NCBI GenBank assembly: GCA_025454395.1
Contig: JALOOM010000089.1
Coordinates: forward strand, 1-51,921
Direction: 5' to 3'
Length of the DNA: 51,921 bases
Source: Elainella sp. Prado103
Lineage (GTDB): Bacteria > Cyanobacteriota > Cyanobacteriia > Elainellales > Elainellaceae
Shown: piece by piece, positions 9,096-17,862 of the stretch
How positions within the stretch are numbered: position 1 is the stretch's first letter
Layout of the letters: each line of letters starts with the position of its first letter
Position numbers and translations under genes: made by a program
The notes under the pieces: model-generated
Database searches by the model: none
Told to the model about the DNA's origin: nothing
The model's input: only the letters and a program-made list of their open reading frames with translations

Positions 9096-9170
9096 AGGTT
9101 AAAAATGCCGATCAGAATTGCTAGCACCAGTTTCGCATAGTGCTTTCTCCCGTCTCAAATCCACCGGGAT

Positions 9171-10979
9171 CTACTCAATCCAGGGGTTAAATGGCAAGCG
9201 GCTGTAGGCTCCCAGGGGATCGTTCATCGCTTTGAGCCGATCGAGATTCCCCTGTAGCTTTTGGAGCTCTTGCCGAAACGGATCTTGAGTAGCTTCAGAG
9301 CGACTGCTCAACAAGCGCCGCAGCAATTGGGTTTCGAACGATCGTCGCTGCGGATATTCCTCCAGTCGCCAACTGTCTTCGATATCAGCGGCTTGTACGG
9401 CGGCTTGCACAGCGGCTTCCAACCCCCCCAGCTCATCGACCAGTCCAATGGTTTTGGCTGAAACTCCAGACCAAACCCGACCTTGGGCAATTTCGGCGAC
9501 CTTTTGGCTGGGGATCGGGCGAGATTCGGCCACGATCGATAAAAATTGCTCATAGAGCTGATCGACCACTTTCTGGGCAATGGCCAGCTCTTCTGGGGTT
9601 TTGGGCCGACTCAGGGAGGTGCTATCGGCAAAACGGCCGGTTTTCACCACATCCCAGGTGACTCCATTTTGATTTGCTAGGCCCTGAATATTAGGCAGCA
9701 AGCCATATACTCCGATCGAGCCAGTGACGGTATTAGGTGCAGCAAAGATGCGGCTGGCATAGGTAGAAATTTGGTAGCCCCCAGACGCGGCATAGCTACC
9801 CATGGAGACAATGATCGGTTTTTGCTGTTTGGTCAGCGCGACTTCGCGGGCAATGCGGGCCGAGGCCGTCGCACTTCCCCCTGGGCTATTCACCCGCAGC
9901 ACGATCGCTTTCACATCCTCATCTTGCCGGAGTTCTCGCAGTAAGGCTGCTAAGCTATCTCCGCCGATCGAGCCCGCTGTGCCTTCTCCACTGACAATTT
10001 CCCCTTCTGCGTAGACCAGAGCCACCTGATTCGCACTATAGGGACGACGGGCGGTCAACTCGGCCGCACGAGCATAGTTCGTCAGGCTAACCTGGCGAAA
10101 GGTATCGCTATCTTTGGTTTCTCCGGTCAGGTTTTGCAATTCGGTCAGCACTTCATCTTCATGCACTACCTTGTCAATCAGCTTTGCGGTTTGGGCTTGC
10201 TCAGCCAGCAGAAGCCCTTGGCGATCGGCAATTGCCTGCAACTGGGTCGGATTGAGATTGCGGCTTTTGGCAGCACTGGAGATGAACTCGTTCCACAAAT
10301 CAGAGAGTAGCTTCTGAGTTTCTTCTCTGGCTTCCGGGCTATTACTGCTGCGGATAAAGGGTTCTACTGCCGATTTGTATTTTCCGGCTCGGATCGGCTG
10401 CACCCCGATCCCATACTTTTGTAATGCTCCAGCAAAGAAGGTGGTTTCCAGGCTAAAGCCATTGATTTCGAGCGAAGCTGTGGGGTTGAGATAGACCTGA
10501 TCCGCCACCGAGGTAAGATAATACTCCCGCTCTGTCCAGCCCACCGTGTCATAGGCCAAAATCGGTTTGCCCGATTGCCGAAAGCGTTGCAGTGCCTGTC
10601 GTACCTCTTGTAGGGTTGCCAGCCCTGATCCCAATCCAGCGGGAGAAATATTGCCAGAAAGGTAGATCCCGGCAATTCGATCGTCGCTAGCGGCTCGTTC
10701 CAGGGTTTCCAAAACGGTACGCAGGGGGATGGTGTTGCGAGGGCTATTGCCGGATAGGGCCTGACTCAGCACTGCTCCTGGATTGTCCGTTGCACCAGCA
10801 TCTGTAATTTCTTGAGACAAATCGAAGGTGAGAATCGAATCTTGCTCAATCCGTGAACTGGCCTCTCGCGAAGCGGCGGTGATCGCAACCAGCAGAACGG
10901 TGAGTCCTGCTACGCTCAAGGTCAAAAACAAAAAAATACCAGTTAGGGTTGCAAACGTTTGTTTGAGAAAATCACGCAT
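9171..10979 (-). CDS. sppA: Signal peptide peptidase SppA (protease IV, 67K type, S49)
   Basis: A 602-residue membrane-anchored serine protease with one N-terminal transmembrane helix (residues about 8-34) and two tandem S49 domains. The family uses a Ser/Lys dyad: the Lys is visible in RAGKYKSAVEPF (N-terminal domain) and the Ser in GSYAASGGYQIS (C-terminal domain). It degrades cleaved signal peptides; in cyanobacteria SppA1 has been linked to thylakoid and phycobilisome proteolysis under light stress (family knowledge). Length matches the E. coli-like long form rather than the short 36K form. ATG at 10979; the C-terminal tail has a short coiled segment (LQKLQGNLDRLKAM). Confidence 0.93.
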   Translation of the reverse strand: MRDFLKQTFATLTGIFLFLTLSVAGLTVLLVAITAASREASSRIEQDSILTFDLSQEITDAGATDNPGAVLSQALSGNSPRNTIPLRTVLETLERAASDDRIAGIYLSGNISPAGLGSGLATLQEVRQALQRFRQSGKPILAYDTVGWTEREYYLTSVADQVYLNPTASLEINGFSLETTFFAGALQKYGIGVQPIRAGKYKSAVEPFIRSSNSPEAREETQKLLSDLWNEFISSAAKSRNLNPTQLQAIADRQGLLLAEQAQTAKLIDKVVHEDEVLTELQNLTGETKDSDTFRQVSLTNYARAAELTARRPYSANQVALVYAEGEIVSGEGTAGSIGGDSLAALLRELRQDEDVKAIVLRVNSPGGSATASARIAREVALTKQQKPIIVSMGSYAASGGYQISTYASRIFAAPNTVTGSIGVYGLLPNIQGLANQNGVTWDVVKTGRFADSTSLSRPKTPEELAIAQKVVDQLYEQFLSIVAESRPIPSQKVAEIAQGRVWSGVSAKTIGLVDELGGLEAAVQAAVQAADIEDSWRLEEYPQRRSFETQLLRRLLSSRSEATQDPFRQELQKLQGNLDRLKAMNDPLGAYSRLPFNPWIE

Positions 10980-11181
10980 GGGGTCAGGGAAAAGGTGCAG
11001 AGGGGGCAGGTGGATACGAGTCGGGGTTTCCCCTCCAGTTTAATCGTTGGGTTCCGGCACTGTCGTTGATATCGTCCTCGATCGATACAGTCCTCATAGT
11101 CCTCGATCAAAGACAGTGATCAATACTGACAATACAGTGATCAATACTGAGATCGACACAGCGAAATAGACAGGCTGAAGC

Positions 11182-12303
11182 TCAGCGATCGATCGGTTGC
11201 ATAACCCCTGGCTGTCGCAGAGCAGCACAATTGGGACTCCCTGTACAGAACAATACGGTCGAAATTTCTGCCATCAGGATGGTGATCATTTCATCTAAGG
11301 CAGCTTCCGATTCGGCCGCAGCTTGTAAAAAAGGCAATGCCAGACCCGCCATATCTGCACCAAGTGCAAGTGTTTTAGCCACATCTAACCCATTGCGTAG
11401 TCCGCCCGAAGCAATTAATGGGAGATGCGGTGCCACTTGCCGAATGGTGGTGATGCACTCTGCGGTAGGAATACCCCAGTTAGCGAAGGTTTGCCCCAGT
11501 TGGCGTTGCCGTCGATCGGCGGCTCGTTCGCTCTCGACTTTGGCCCAAGAGGTGCCTCCTGCGCCAGCGACATCGATCGCACTCACACCAGCTTCGATCA
11601 GGCGGGTGGCTAAACTTGCCGAAATGCCGTTCCCGACCTCTTTGGCAATCACAGGTACCGGCAATTGTTGACATAAAGTGGCAATTTGATCGAGCAAACC
11701 CCGGAAATTGGTGTCTCCTCGGGTTTGGACGGCCTCTTGCAACGGGTTTAAATGCAAAATCAGGGCATCTGCTTCCAGCAAATCCACGACCCGCTGACAT
11801 TCAGCCAACCCATATCGATAGTTAAGTTGGACTGCGCCCAGATTGGCAAAGAGCAAGATGTCGGGAGCCACCGATCGCACTGCAAAGGTATTGGCCACTT
11901 GTGGAGTTTCGATCGCCACGCGTTGCGAACCGACTCCCATCGCCAGACCATACTGCTGGGCGGCAGCAGCCAATCGAAAATTAATGAGACGTGCCAGTTC
12001 GGTGCCGCCGGTCATCGAAGAAATCAGCAGTGGCGCTGCCAGGGGTTTACCCAAAAAGGTAGTCCTGAGATCGATATCTTGATAGTCGAGTTCGGGCAGG
12101 CAACAGTGGGTAAAGCGATAGTTTTCTAAACCCGTCGTTTGGCGAAATTGGACATCCTCCTCCAGACAAACCCGCAGATGATCTGCTTTGCGAGCTTGGG
12201 TGGCAGAGGCAGACAGGGTGCGATCGACCGACTGAGGCAGGCTCTCATCGATGGCAGCCGGATGGGGAGAGAAATTGGGGGATCGATTCACGGGGGGTTT
12301 CAT
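11182..12303 (-). CDS. fni: Type 2 isopentenyl-diphosphate delta-isomerase (FMN-dependent)
   Basis: A 373-residue cytoplasmic enzyme that interconverts isopentenyl and dimethylallyl diphosphate for carotenoid, phytol and quinone synthesis, using FMN, NADPH and Mg2+. Diagnostic stretches are [64 protein letters not shown] and the FMN phosphate loop [10 protein letters not shown]. The first 35 residues are a variable Ser/Pro-rich extension. The ATG at 12303 is used, though a later start near the RKADHL motif cannot be excluded. The gene stands alone between sppA and the ComFB-family gene on the same strand. Confidence 0.94.
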   Translation of the reverse strand: MKPPVNRSPNFSPHPAAIDESLPQSVDRTLSASATQARKADHLRVCLEEDVQFRQTTGLENYRFTHCCLPELDYQDIDLRTTFLGKPLAAPLLISSMTGGTELARLINFRLAAAAQQYGLAMGVGSQRVAIETPQVANTFAVRSVAPDILLFANLGAVQLNYRYGLAECQRVVDLLEADALILHLNPLQEAVQTRGDTNFRGLLDQIATLCQQLPVPVIAKEVGNGISASLATRLIEAGVSAIDVAGAGGTSWAKVESERAADRRQRQLGQTFANWGIPTAECITTIRQVAPHLPLIASGGLRNGLDVAKTLALGADMAGLALPFLQAAAESEAALDEMITILMAEISTVLFCTGSPNCAALRQPGVMQPIDR

Positions 12304-12411
12304 AAATCCAGACTTAAGCTAGTGTGCCATGGCTCTGGATCCGAGAGATGCACCCTGGAAGATTTCCGCCAGATTTCCTCAAATTGGCAAGAGCACTGGT
12401 TACTGAGCCTT

Positions 12412-12948
12412 TTACTGAGCCTCGTACTTGTGGGCATAGGTTTTGAGCAAGGCACTCACCTGGGTCAACACCTCATCTGCGGTATTTTTGCCCAAGACTT
12501 GTCGTTCTGGGAAGAATTCGGGTTGATCCAAATTGCGGGCGATCGCCTCACTCACCTGCTGGGCGATTAATCCTTGGAGATCATCCTTGGCGCGGCCTCG
12601 CTGATAGTCAGCTCCTTCTTCTGTGGTGGCGTAGAGAGGCGGGAGGCGGTTGAGGGCATAGGCCGCAATATCTCCTAAATCCAGCGTGCAGTCACTGGTG
12701 GCTTCAATTTCCGCAACTCGGGCGATCGCTTCCGTCAACACCAACTCTTCCATGACGTTGATGAACTGTTTACGAGGTACAGCAACGACTTCGCCCGTCA
12801 ACAACGATCCCATCAGTCGATCGAGCGCCATATATTCTTCGATCGACAACTCGGAAGCAGTATCACAAATCCGCCCAACTTCCGCTTCCATGGCCGGGGT
12901 CAGGTAGCCATCTTGCAGGGCTTGCTCAACAATTTTTTCAATGCTCAT
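12412..12948 (-). CDS. ComFB-family protein
   Basis: A 178-residue protein starting MSIEKIVEQALQDGYLTP. Residues about 70-160 carry the ComFB-like core, with EELVLTEAIARVAEIEATSD, CTLDLGDIAAYALNRLPPLYATTEEG and then a helical tail with LIAQQVSEAIARNLD. In cyanobacteria ComFB proteins have been tied to motility, competence and second-messenger sensing (family knowledge); this protein's role is not shown. The frame is open far upstream (to 13200), but that extension overlaps the M23 peptidase gene and has poor composition, so the ATG at 12948 with GGAA upstream was chosen. Confidence 0.82.
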   Translation of the reverse strand: MSIEKIVEQALQDGYLTPAMEAEVGRICDTASELSIEEYMALDRLMGSLLTGEVVAVPRKQFINVMEELVLTEAIARVAEIEATSDCTLDLGDIAAYALNRLPPLYATTEEGADYQRGRAKDDLQGLIAQQVSEAIARNLDQPEFFPERQVLGKNTADEVLTQVSALLKTYAHKYEAQ

Positions 12949-13045
12949 AGGAATTTCCAATGCCTTTATCGGACTGGCTTGCCTCAAGTCTCTCTGTTCT
13001 AGTGTGCCCCAGAAATGAAAAAAGACATGAGCAATGCCACGGAAT

Positions 13046-14059
13046 TTATTCGAATCCCGCATTTCGCCAAGGCACCGGATCAACCGATACCCCTTGCACA
13101 TAGAGTCCCCAGTGCAGGTGTGGCCCGGTGGAGATGCCGGTAGAGCCGACCGCCCCAATCCGCTGTCCGGCCTGTACCATGTCTCCCTCAGCCACATCAA
13201 TGCGACTGAGATGAAGGAAGATACTCAAAACCCCTTGCCCGTGATCAATGCCGATCGTATTCCCATGCAGCTCGAACCCTGATTCGACTCGTCCGACTAA
13301 GGCGACTCGACCTGCGGCGGGGGCAATCACGGGTGATCCAGTCCCGGCTGCATAGTCTACACCCCGGTGATAATAGTCACTGGCAAATTCGCCATTGTAG
13401 TAGCGCTGCACTCCGTAAATGGTGGACACTTCGCCTTCACTTGGCCGTAGAAAGGCCCCACGCCAAAACTTATCGGGTGACACCAGTGCTTTGAAAGCAT
13501 CAACGCGATCGAACTCATAATCGGTGCCTTCCGGGCCACCCCCTTCCCCCAGCCAAATGCTTTGAGTAGGAAACTCTCGATCGCGCAGGTTGGTCGTCAG
13601 GGTTTGGGTTTGCCCCGCCGCATTGATCTGTAACGTTAACTGTCCGGGTTTATCTAAAGGAGTCGTTGGTAGTAAGGCCCGATAACGGTTGTGCCCCAAG
13701 CTGAACATGGGATAGGTTTTTTGCCCCAGGGTGACGGTGGGCGGATGGTTCCACTGATCGGTGGCTGCGGCCTGAACAACCACTGATAAGGTGTCTCCTA
13801 ACTGAGGATTGGTGGGTTGAAGTTGAGACTGCCAAGCCTGGGCTGGAGTTGCCAACAACATGATTAATGCGAAGGTGCCGATGAAAAAACTGAGCCAAAG
13901 CCGCTCAGGATGCCCCCTGCGCTTACGATTGACCGGATGGTTGCCCTGAAGCTTGGGCACTTGCCCGCCCAGATGGAGGCCGACTTGAGTGAGGAAAGAA
14001 CGCAACCGTGAGGAGTGAGGTATGGTCATGGTACTGAAGGAATCATCGATCGAACCCAT
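13046..14059 (-). CDS. M23 family metallopeptidase (peptidoglycan endopeptidase)
   Basis: A 337-residue envelope protein. A hydrophobic signal/anchor follows the basic RKRRGHPERL stretch and ends near PAQAWQ. A beta-rich domain comes next, then the C-terminal LytM/M23 domain with the zinc ligands HxxxD (HRGVD) and HLHWG, plus the usual GHVxxVFxHL-like stretch (GVLSIFLHLSRIDV). It cleaves peptide cross-links of murein outside the membrane, or acts as an activator. Starts at 14059 or 14029 are both possible; neither has a strong Shine-Dalgarno at ideal spacing. The active-site residues look intact. Next gene on the same strand is the ComFB-family gene. Confidence 0.9.
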   Translation of the reverse strand: MGSIDDSFSTMTIPHSSRLRSFLTQVGLHLGGQVPKLQGNHPVNRKRRGHPERLWLSFFIGTFALIMLLATPAQAWQSQLQPTNPQLGDTLSVVVQAAATDQWNHPPTVTLGQKTYPMFSLGHNRYRALLPTTPLDKPGQLTLQINAAGQTQTLTTNLRDREFPTQSIWLGEGGGPEGTDYEFDRVDAFKALVSPDKFWRGAFLRPSEGEVSTIYGVQRYYNGEFASDYYHRGVDYAAGTGSPVIAPAAGRVALVGRVESGFELHGNTIGIDHGQGVLSIFLHLSRIDVAEGDMVQAGQRIGAVGSTGISTGPHLHWGLYVQGVSVDPVPWRNAGFE

Positions 14060-14407
14060 TGCCCTGATAGATTACACCGTTTGGGAAAACTTGTCGTCAA
14101 GAGTCAGCCAACCAGTCGAGAAGACGGAATCGATCGGCCAATCAGCCTCGAATCAGCCTCGAATCAGCCTCGAAAAACATCAACCGAAAAATATTCACTG
14201 AAAAACATCAACCGAAAAATATTCGCTAAAAAATACCAACCCATCTCACGGGAACGGAAATTTCGCGAAAAACTTCGGTATGCTGAAAATTAAAACACAT
14301 TAACAAATATTGCTGATTTGGCAGAGCAAGGCGCACCATCGCTTCTGCCAGTTTGGCAATGCATCCCTTCACCCGCTCACTGCTGATTCGGAATTAAGAG
14401 AGACTCT
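14060..14407. repeat. Intergenic region with 11-bp and 28-bp tandem repeats
   Basis: AATCAGCCTCG occurs three times at 14140-14172. It is followed directly by two copies of a 28-bp unit beginning AAAAACATCAACCGAAAAAT at 14173-14200 and 14201-14228. No gene was seen. The rest should hold promoters for the divergent M23 and antiporter genes. Confidence 0.85.
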
Positions 14408-16732
14408 GTGCAAGAAGACTTTAGATTGATTGTTGACCTGGTGGTAGTGCTGGCAGCGGCCGCCGCAGGTGGATTATTTGCGGCGCTTTTACGTCAGCCT
14501 GTGCTACTTGGCTACTTGGTGGGTGGGGCGATCGTCGGCCCGGCCGGGTTAGGACTGGTGAAGGAACTGGTGCAGGTCGAAACGCTGGCGCAATTTGGAG
14601 CCGCATTTCTGCTATTTGCGCTGGGGGTCGAATTCTCCTTTTCTGAACTCAAAAAAGTGCAAGGCATCAGCTTAGGAGGCGGTGGCTTGCAGATTATTTC
14701 CACGATTGCCGTGACCACTCTGGTGTCGATCGGGGTCGGTTGGGTGACTTCTCCTACTCAAGGTATCTTTCTGGGTGCGATCCTGTCCCTCTCTTCCACG
14801 GCGGTAGTGCTGAAATGCCTGATGGAGCGGAATGAAACCGAAACTTCCCATGGGCGGGTGATGCTGGGCATTTTGGTGGTGCAGGACTTGGCTTTGGGCT
14901 TGATGTTGGCGGTGTTGCCTGCATTGGATAGTCCGTCGGATGAGTTGGGGCGGGCGGTAGGCATAGCCCTTTTGAAAACCGCACTCCTAGCAGCCGGATC
15001 GGTTGCAGTGGGGATTTGGGTGGTGCCTTCTCTGCTGCGGTTATTGGCTCGCACCGAAAGTCGAGAGTTATTTTTGTTGGGAGTAGTGGCGCTTTGTTTA
15101 GGGATCGCGTTACTCACAGAATCCCTGGGGCTCTCGATCGAGATGGGAGCCTTTATTGCTGGGTTGATGATCTCTGAAGTCGAATATTCCGATCAAACCC
15201 TCACCTATGTGGAACCGATCCGGGATATCTTTGCCAGTTTGTTCTTCGCAGCCGTTGGTATGCTGATCGATCCAGTGTTTATCTGGAATAATCTGGAGCT
15301 CATTCTGGGTTTAGTCACTTTGGTATTCATTGGTAAGTTTTTGATTGTCATGCCCTTAGTGCGGGCTTTTCGATATTCGTTGAAAACTTCGCTAATTGTC
15401 GGTTTGGGCTTAGCTCAGATCGGTGAATTTTCGTTTGTGTTGGCCAGTAAAGGGCAGGTGTTGGGGCTGGTGTCGCGGCGGGTTTATCTACTAATTTTGG
15501 GGACTACGGCGGTCACCCTAGTGATCACTCCGTTTGTCTTACGCCTGATTCCGCAACTGTTTGCTTGGGCAGAAACTGTGCCTGGGCTCAAACGCTTACT
15601 GGATGGTGCCGAAGAGCCGATCGAAATTCCGGAACATCTGCCGACTCAAGGACATATTGTGGTTTGTGGCTATGGTCGGGTCGGACGCAATATCGTGCAG
15701 CTTTTACAGGCCTACAAACAGCCCGTGGTGGTGATTGATCAATCTGAACAACAAATTCAACAATTGCGTGATGCGAATATTCCCTATGTTTACGGTAATG
15801 CTGCTAGCCTGCATGTGCTGGAAGCGGCCCGAGTCAACCAAGCGAAAGGATTGGCGATCGCTCTTTCTGACCCGATGAGCACTCGCCTGTGTTTGAAACG
15901 GGCATTAGAGTTAGAACCTGAACTGGATGCGGTGGTGCGAGCGACTCAAGATAAGGATCTGGAACTGCTCTATCAGTTGGGGGCTAAGGAGGTGGTGCAG
16001 CCAGAATTTGAGTCTAGCATTGAACTCTCGGCCCATTTATTGACTGGGTTAGGGGTGCCGCTGCCCGTGATTCAACGCGAAGTGCAGCAAATTCGTAGTA
16101 GCCGCTACCTGGATTTTCGTCCAGAACGCCAACCCAGACAAGTTTCTCGCGAATTGAAGGTGGCGGCCCAGGATATGAACAGTCGCTGGTACGCCCTCCC
16201 AGCAGGATCGCCTTTGATTGGCATGACCCTGGAGGAGACGGATCTGCGGCGGCTGACCGGCGTGAGTTTAATGGCGATCCAGCGATCGAGCGGTGAAGAA
16301 ATTGATTACCCCGATCCCCGCACTTGCCTGAAGCCCGACGATCGACTGTTAATTGTGGGAGAGCCCGATGAAATGGCGGCTTTCAGTGAGCTAGCCAAAG
16401 GAGAGGCCGCCGTGCCGGGTGGGAATACCTCCTGTCAGTGGTTGCTGGTACCTGAAAATAGCGCAGTGGTTGGCAAAACTTTAGCTGAACTCCATATTCG
16501 TCGGCAGTTTGGGGTGTTGATTCAGGCAATTCGCCGGGAAGGAAAATTCATCAACTTTCCGAATGGCAGCAGTGATTTGCAGGCGGGCGATCGGTTATTG
16601 CTATGTGGTAATTTTCATGCCTTGAATCAAGCCAGTCGTTGGATCGTGCCTGCTGGCTCCACTGAGTCTGCTGTATTGCCGATTGCGATGACAGCACCAT
16701 TAAGTGAACCAATGCCAGAAGAAGTTTTATAA
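14408..16732 (+). CDS. CPA2 family monovalent cation:H+ antiporter with RCK (TrkA) domains
   Basis: A 774-residue KefB/KefC-like membrane protein. About 12 hydrophobic segments fill residues 5-395, including GYLVGGAIVGPAGLGL, LSLSSTAVVLK and GLGLAQIGEFSFVLAS, hallmarks of Na+/H+ exchanger-type CPA2 proteins. An RCK_N/TrkA-N Rossmann domain follows (GHIVVCGYGRVGRNIVQLL, GNAASLHVLEAARV). Two TrkA-C-like lobes come next (around PAGSPLIGMTLEETDLRR and PENSAVVGKTLAELHIRR). It probably exports K+ or Na+ in exchange for H+ and is gated by nucleotide binding; ion specificity is inferred. GTG start with AAGAGAG upstream. It is followed after 116 bp by a zinc peptidase gene. Confidence 0.92.
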   Translation: MQEDFRLIVDLVVVLAAAAAGGLFAALLRQPVLLGYLVGGAIVGPAGLGLVKELVQVETLAQFGAAFLLFALGVEFSFSELKKVQGISLGGGGLQIISTIAVTTLVSIGVGWVTSPTQGIFLGAILSLSSTAVVLKCLMERNETETSHGRVMLGILVVQDLALGLMLAVLPALDSPSDELGRAVGIALLKTALLAAGSVAVGIWVVPSLLRLLARTESRELFLLGVVALCLGIALLTESLGLSIEMGAFIAGLMISEVEYSDQTLTYVEPIRDIFASLFFAAVGMLIDPVFIWNNLELILGLVTLVFIGKFLIVMPLVRAFRYSLKTSLIVGLGLAQIGEFSFVLASKGQVLGLVSRRVYLLILGTTAVTLVITPFVLRLIPQLFAWAETVPGLKRLLDGAEEPIEIPEHLPTQGHIVVCGYGRVGRNIVQLLQAYKQPVVVIDQSEQQIQQLRDANIPYVYGNAASLHVLEAARVNQAKGLAIALSDPMSTRLCLKRALELEPELDAVVRATQDKDLELLYQLGAKEVVQPEFESSIELSAHLLTGLGVPLPVIQREVQQIRSSRYLDFRPERQPRQVSRELKVAAQDMNSRWYALPAGSPLIGMTLEETDLRRLTGVSLMAIQRSSGEEIDYPDPRTCLKPDDRLLIVGEPDEMAAFSELAKGEAAVPGGNTSCQWLLVPENSAVVGKTLAELHIRRQFGVLIQAIRREGKFINFPNGSSDLQAGDRLLLCGNFHALNQASRWIVPAGSTESAVLPIAMTAPLSEPMPEEVL

Positions 16733-16800
16733 CATAATCAGGGCAAAAACAAAATCATTCTGGGATAAGCTGCGGCGATCGAGACGGAAGCCGTAGAATA

Positions 16801-16841
16801 CCTCCATGGTCGCTGCGGGCAATTGCAAAACAGCATGGAGG
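16801..16841 (+). promoter_or_regulatory. Potential Shine-Dalgarno-sequestering hairpin in 5' leader
   Basis: CCTCCATG at 16801-16808 is the exact reverse complement of CATGGAGG at 16834-16841. The second arm contains the GGAGG Shine-Dalgarno, which sits 7 bases before the ATG at 16849. If formed, the 8-bp stem with a 25-nt loop would hide the ribosome binding site. Whether it regulates is inference. Confidence 0.45.
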
Positions 16842-16848
16842 CATCAAG

Positions 16849-17715
16849 ATGCGGTGGGAATTTGGACGGCGCAGTCAAAATGTTGAGGATCGGCGTGGTA
16901 TGCGGATGTCGCGCCCGGTTGTCGGAGGTGGACTAGGGGCGATCGTGCTGGCCATTATTGTGGCTTTACTGGGTGGCGATCCGAGTGCGATTTTGCAGCA
17001 AGCAGCCCCGCCCCAACAGGATTATGGGCAATCCAATGGCTCGGCTCGGGGGCGATCACCGGAGGAGGATCGGCTGGCGGAGTTTTCTAGCGTGGTGTTG
17101 GCTGATACTGAAGATGTCTGGACAGACTTATTTCGGCAACAGGGAGAGCGTTACCGAGTTCCCAATCTGGTGTTATTTACTGAATCAGTGCAATCAGCCT
17201 GTGGCTATGCCAGTGCTGCTTCTGGACCGTTTTACTGTCCGGCGGATGAAAAAGTCTACCTGGATTTGAATTTCTTTAAAGAGCTACATGATCGCCATCA
17301 AGCGCCAGGTGACGCGGCTCAGGCCTATGTAATTGCCCATGAAATTGGCCATCATGTGCAGAAACAGCTTGGGATTTTGCCAGAAATTCAAGCCTTGCAA
17401 CAGCGGGTTAGTAAAACCCAATCCAATCAGCTCTCGATTATGCTGGAATTGCAAGCGGACTGTTTTGCCGGGGTTTGGGCCAACCAAGCTCAGAGAACCC
17501 AACGAAATGTGGTGTTGGAACCCGGAGATGTGGAAGAAGCGCTGACGGCTGCCAGTAGTGTGGGAGACGACTTCATCCAAATGCAAGCTCGCGGCTATGT
17601 CGTGCCCGAATCATTTAACCATGGCACTTCGGCCCAGCGGGTTCGGTGGTTCAAACGAGGCTTGCAATCGGGCGATCCAGCTCAATGTGATACATTCAAT
17701 GCCAGCAGTCTTTAG
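16849..17715 (+). CDS. Neutral zinc metallopeptidase (YpfJ family)
   Basis: A 288-residue membrane-anchored protein. The N-terminus contains the family start MRW...RRSQNVEDRRG, then one transmembrane helix (GGGLGAIVLAIIVALLGG), a variable linker, and the catalytic domain with the zinc motif HEIGHH in VIAHEIGHHVQKQLGI. The third-ligand region is LELQADCFAGVWA, and CGYASAASGPFYCPAD precedes it with the two cysteines conserved in the family. Length is normal. The substrate is unknown for the family. ATG start with GGAGG at 16837-16841, which may be hidden in a hairpin. Three 18-bp tandem repeats begin at the stop codon. Confidence 0.92.
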   Translation: MRWEFGRRSQNVEDRRGMRMSRPVVGGGLGAIVLAIIVALLGGDPSAILQQAAPPQQDYGQSNGSARGRSPEEDRLAEFSSVVLADTEDVWTDLFRQQGERYRVPNLVLFTESVQSACGYASAASGPFYCPADEKVYLDLNFFKELHDRHQAPGDAAQAYVIAHEIGHHVQKQLGILPEIQALQQRVSKTQSNQLSIMLELQADCFAGVWANQAQRTQRNVVLEPGDVEEALTAASSVGDDFIQMQARGYVVPESFNHGTSAQRVRWFKRGLQSGDPAQCDTFNASSL

Positions 17716-17764
17716 TCTGATTTGATCATTTAGTCTGATTTGATCATTTAGTCTGATTTGATCA
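17711..17764. repeat. Three perfect copies of an 18-bp unit overlapping a stop codon
   Basis: TTTAGTCTGATTTGATCA repeats at 17711-17728, 17729-17746 and 17747-17764. The first copy includes the TAG stop of the zinc peptidase gene. Each unit ends in the palindrome TGATCA. Confidence 0.95.
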
Positions 17765-17820
17765 TTACTTAGAGAGCATGGCAATGGTCTGCATATATTA
17801 CGCGATCCTTTAGTGACACT

Positions 17821-17862
17821 CCCGACGCTGATGCTACGCATACAGCGCGGGCTTCTTGAACC
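17821..17862 (-). ncRNA. Right-end hairpin, candidate 3' part of a TnpB guide (omega/re) RNA
   Basis: CCCG-a-CGCTG-ATGC-tac-GCAT-a-CAGCG-CGGG (17821-17851) folds into one long bulged hairpin. Next to it CTTGAA/TTCAAG makes a small stem overlapping the end of tnpB. In IS200/IS605 elements the guide RNA overlaps the tnpB 3' end and runs to the right end. A guide RNA here is inferred from that, and its 3' limit is unknown. Confidence 0.4.

Noticed and set aside
12949-13200. N-terminal extension of the ComFB-family gene
   Set aside because: Overlaps the M23 peptidase gene on the same strand and has low-quality composition; the ATG at 12948 gives the family N-terminus.
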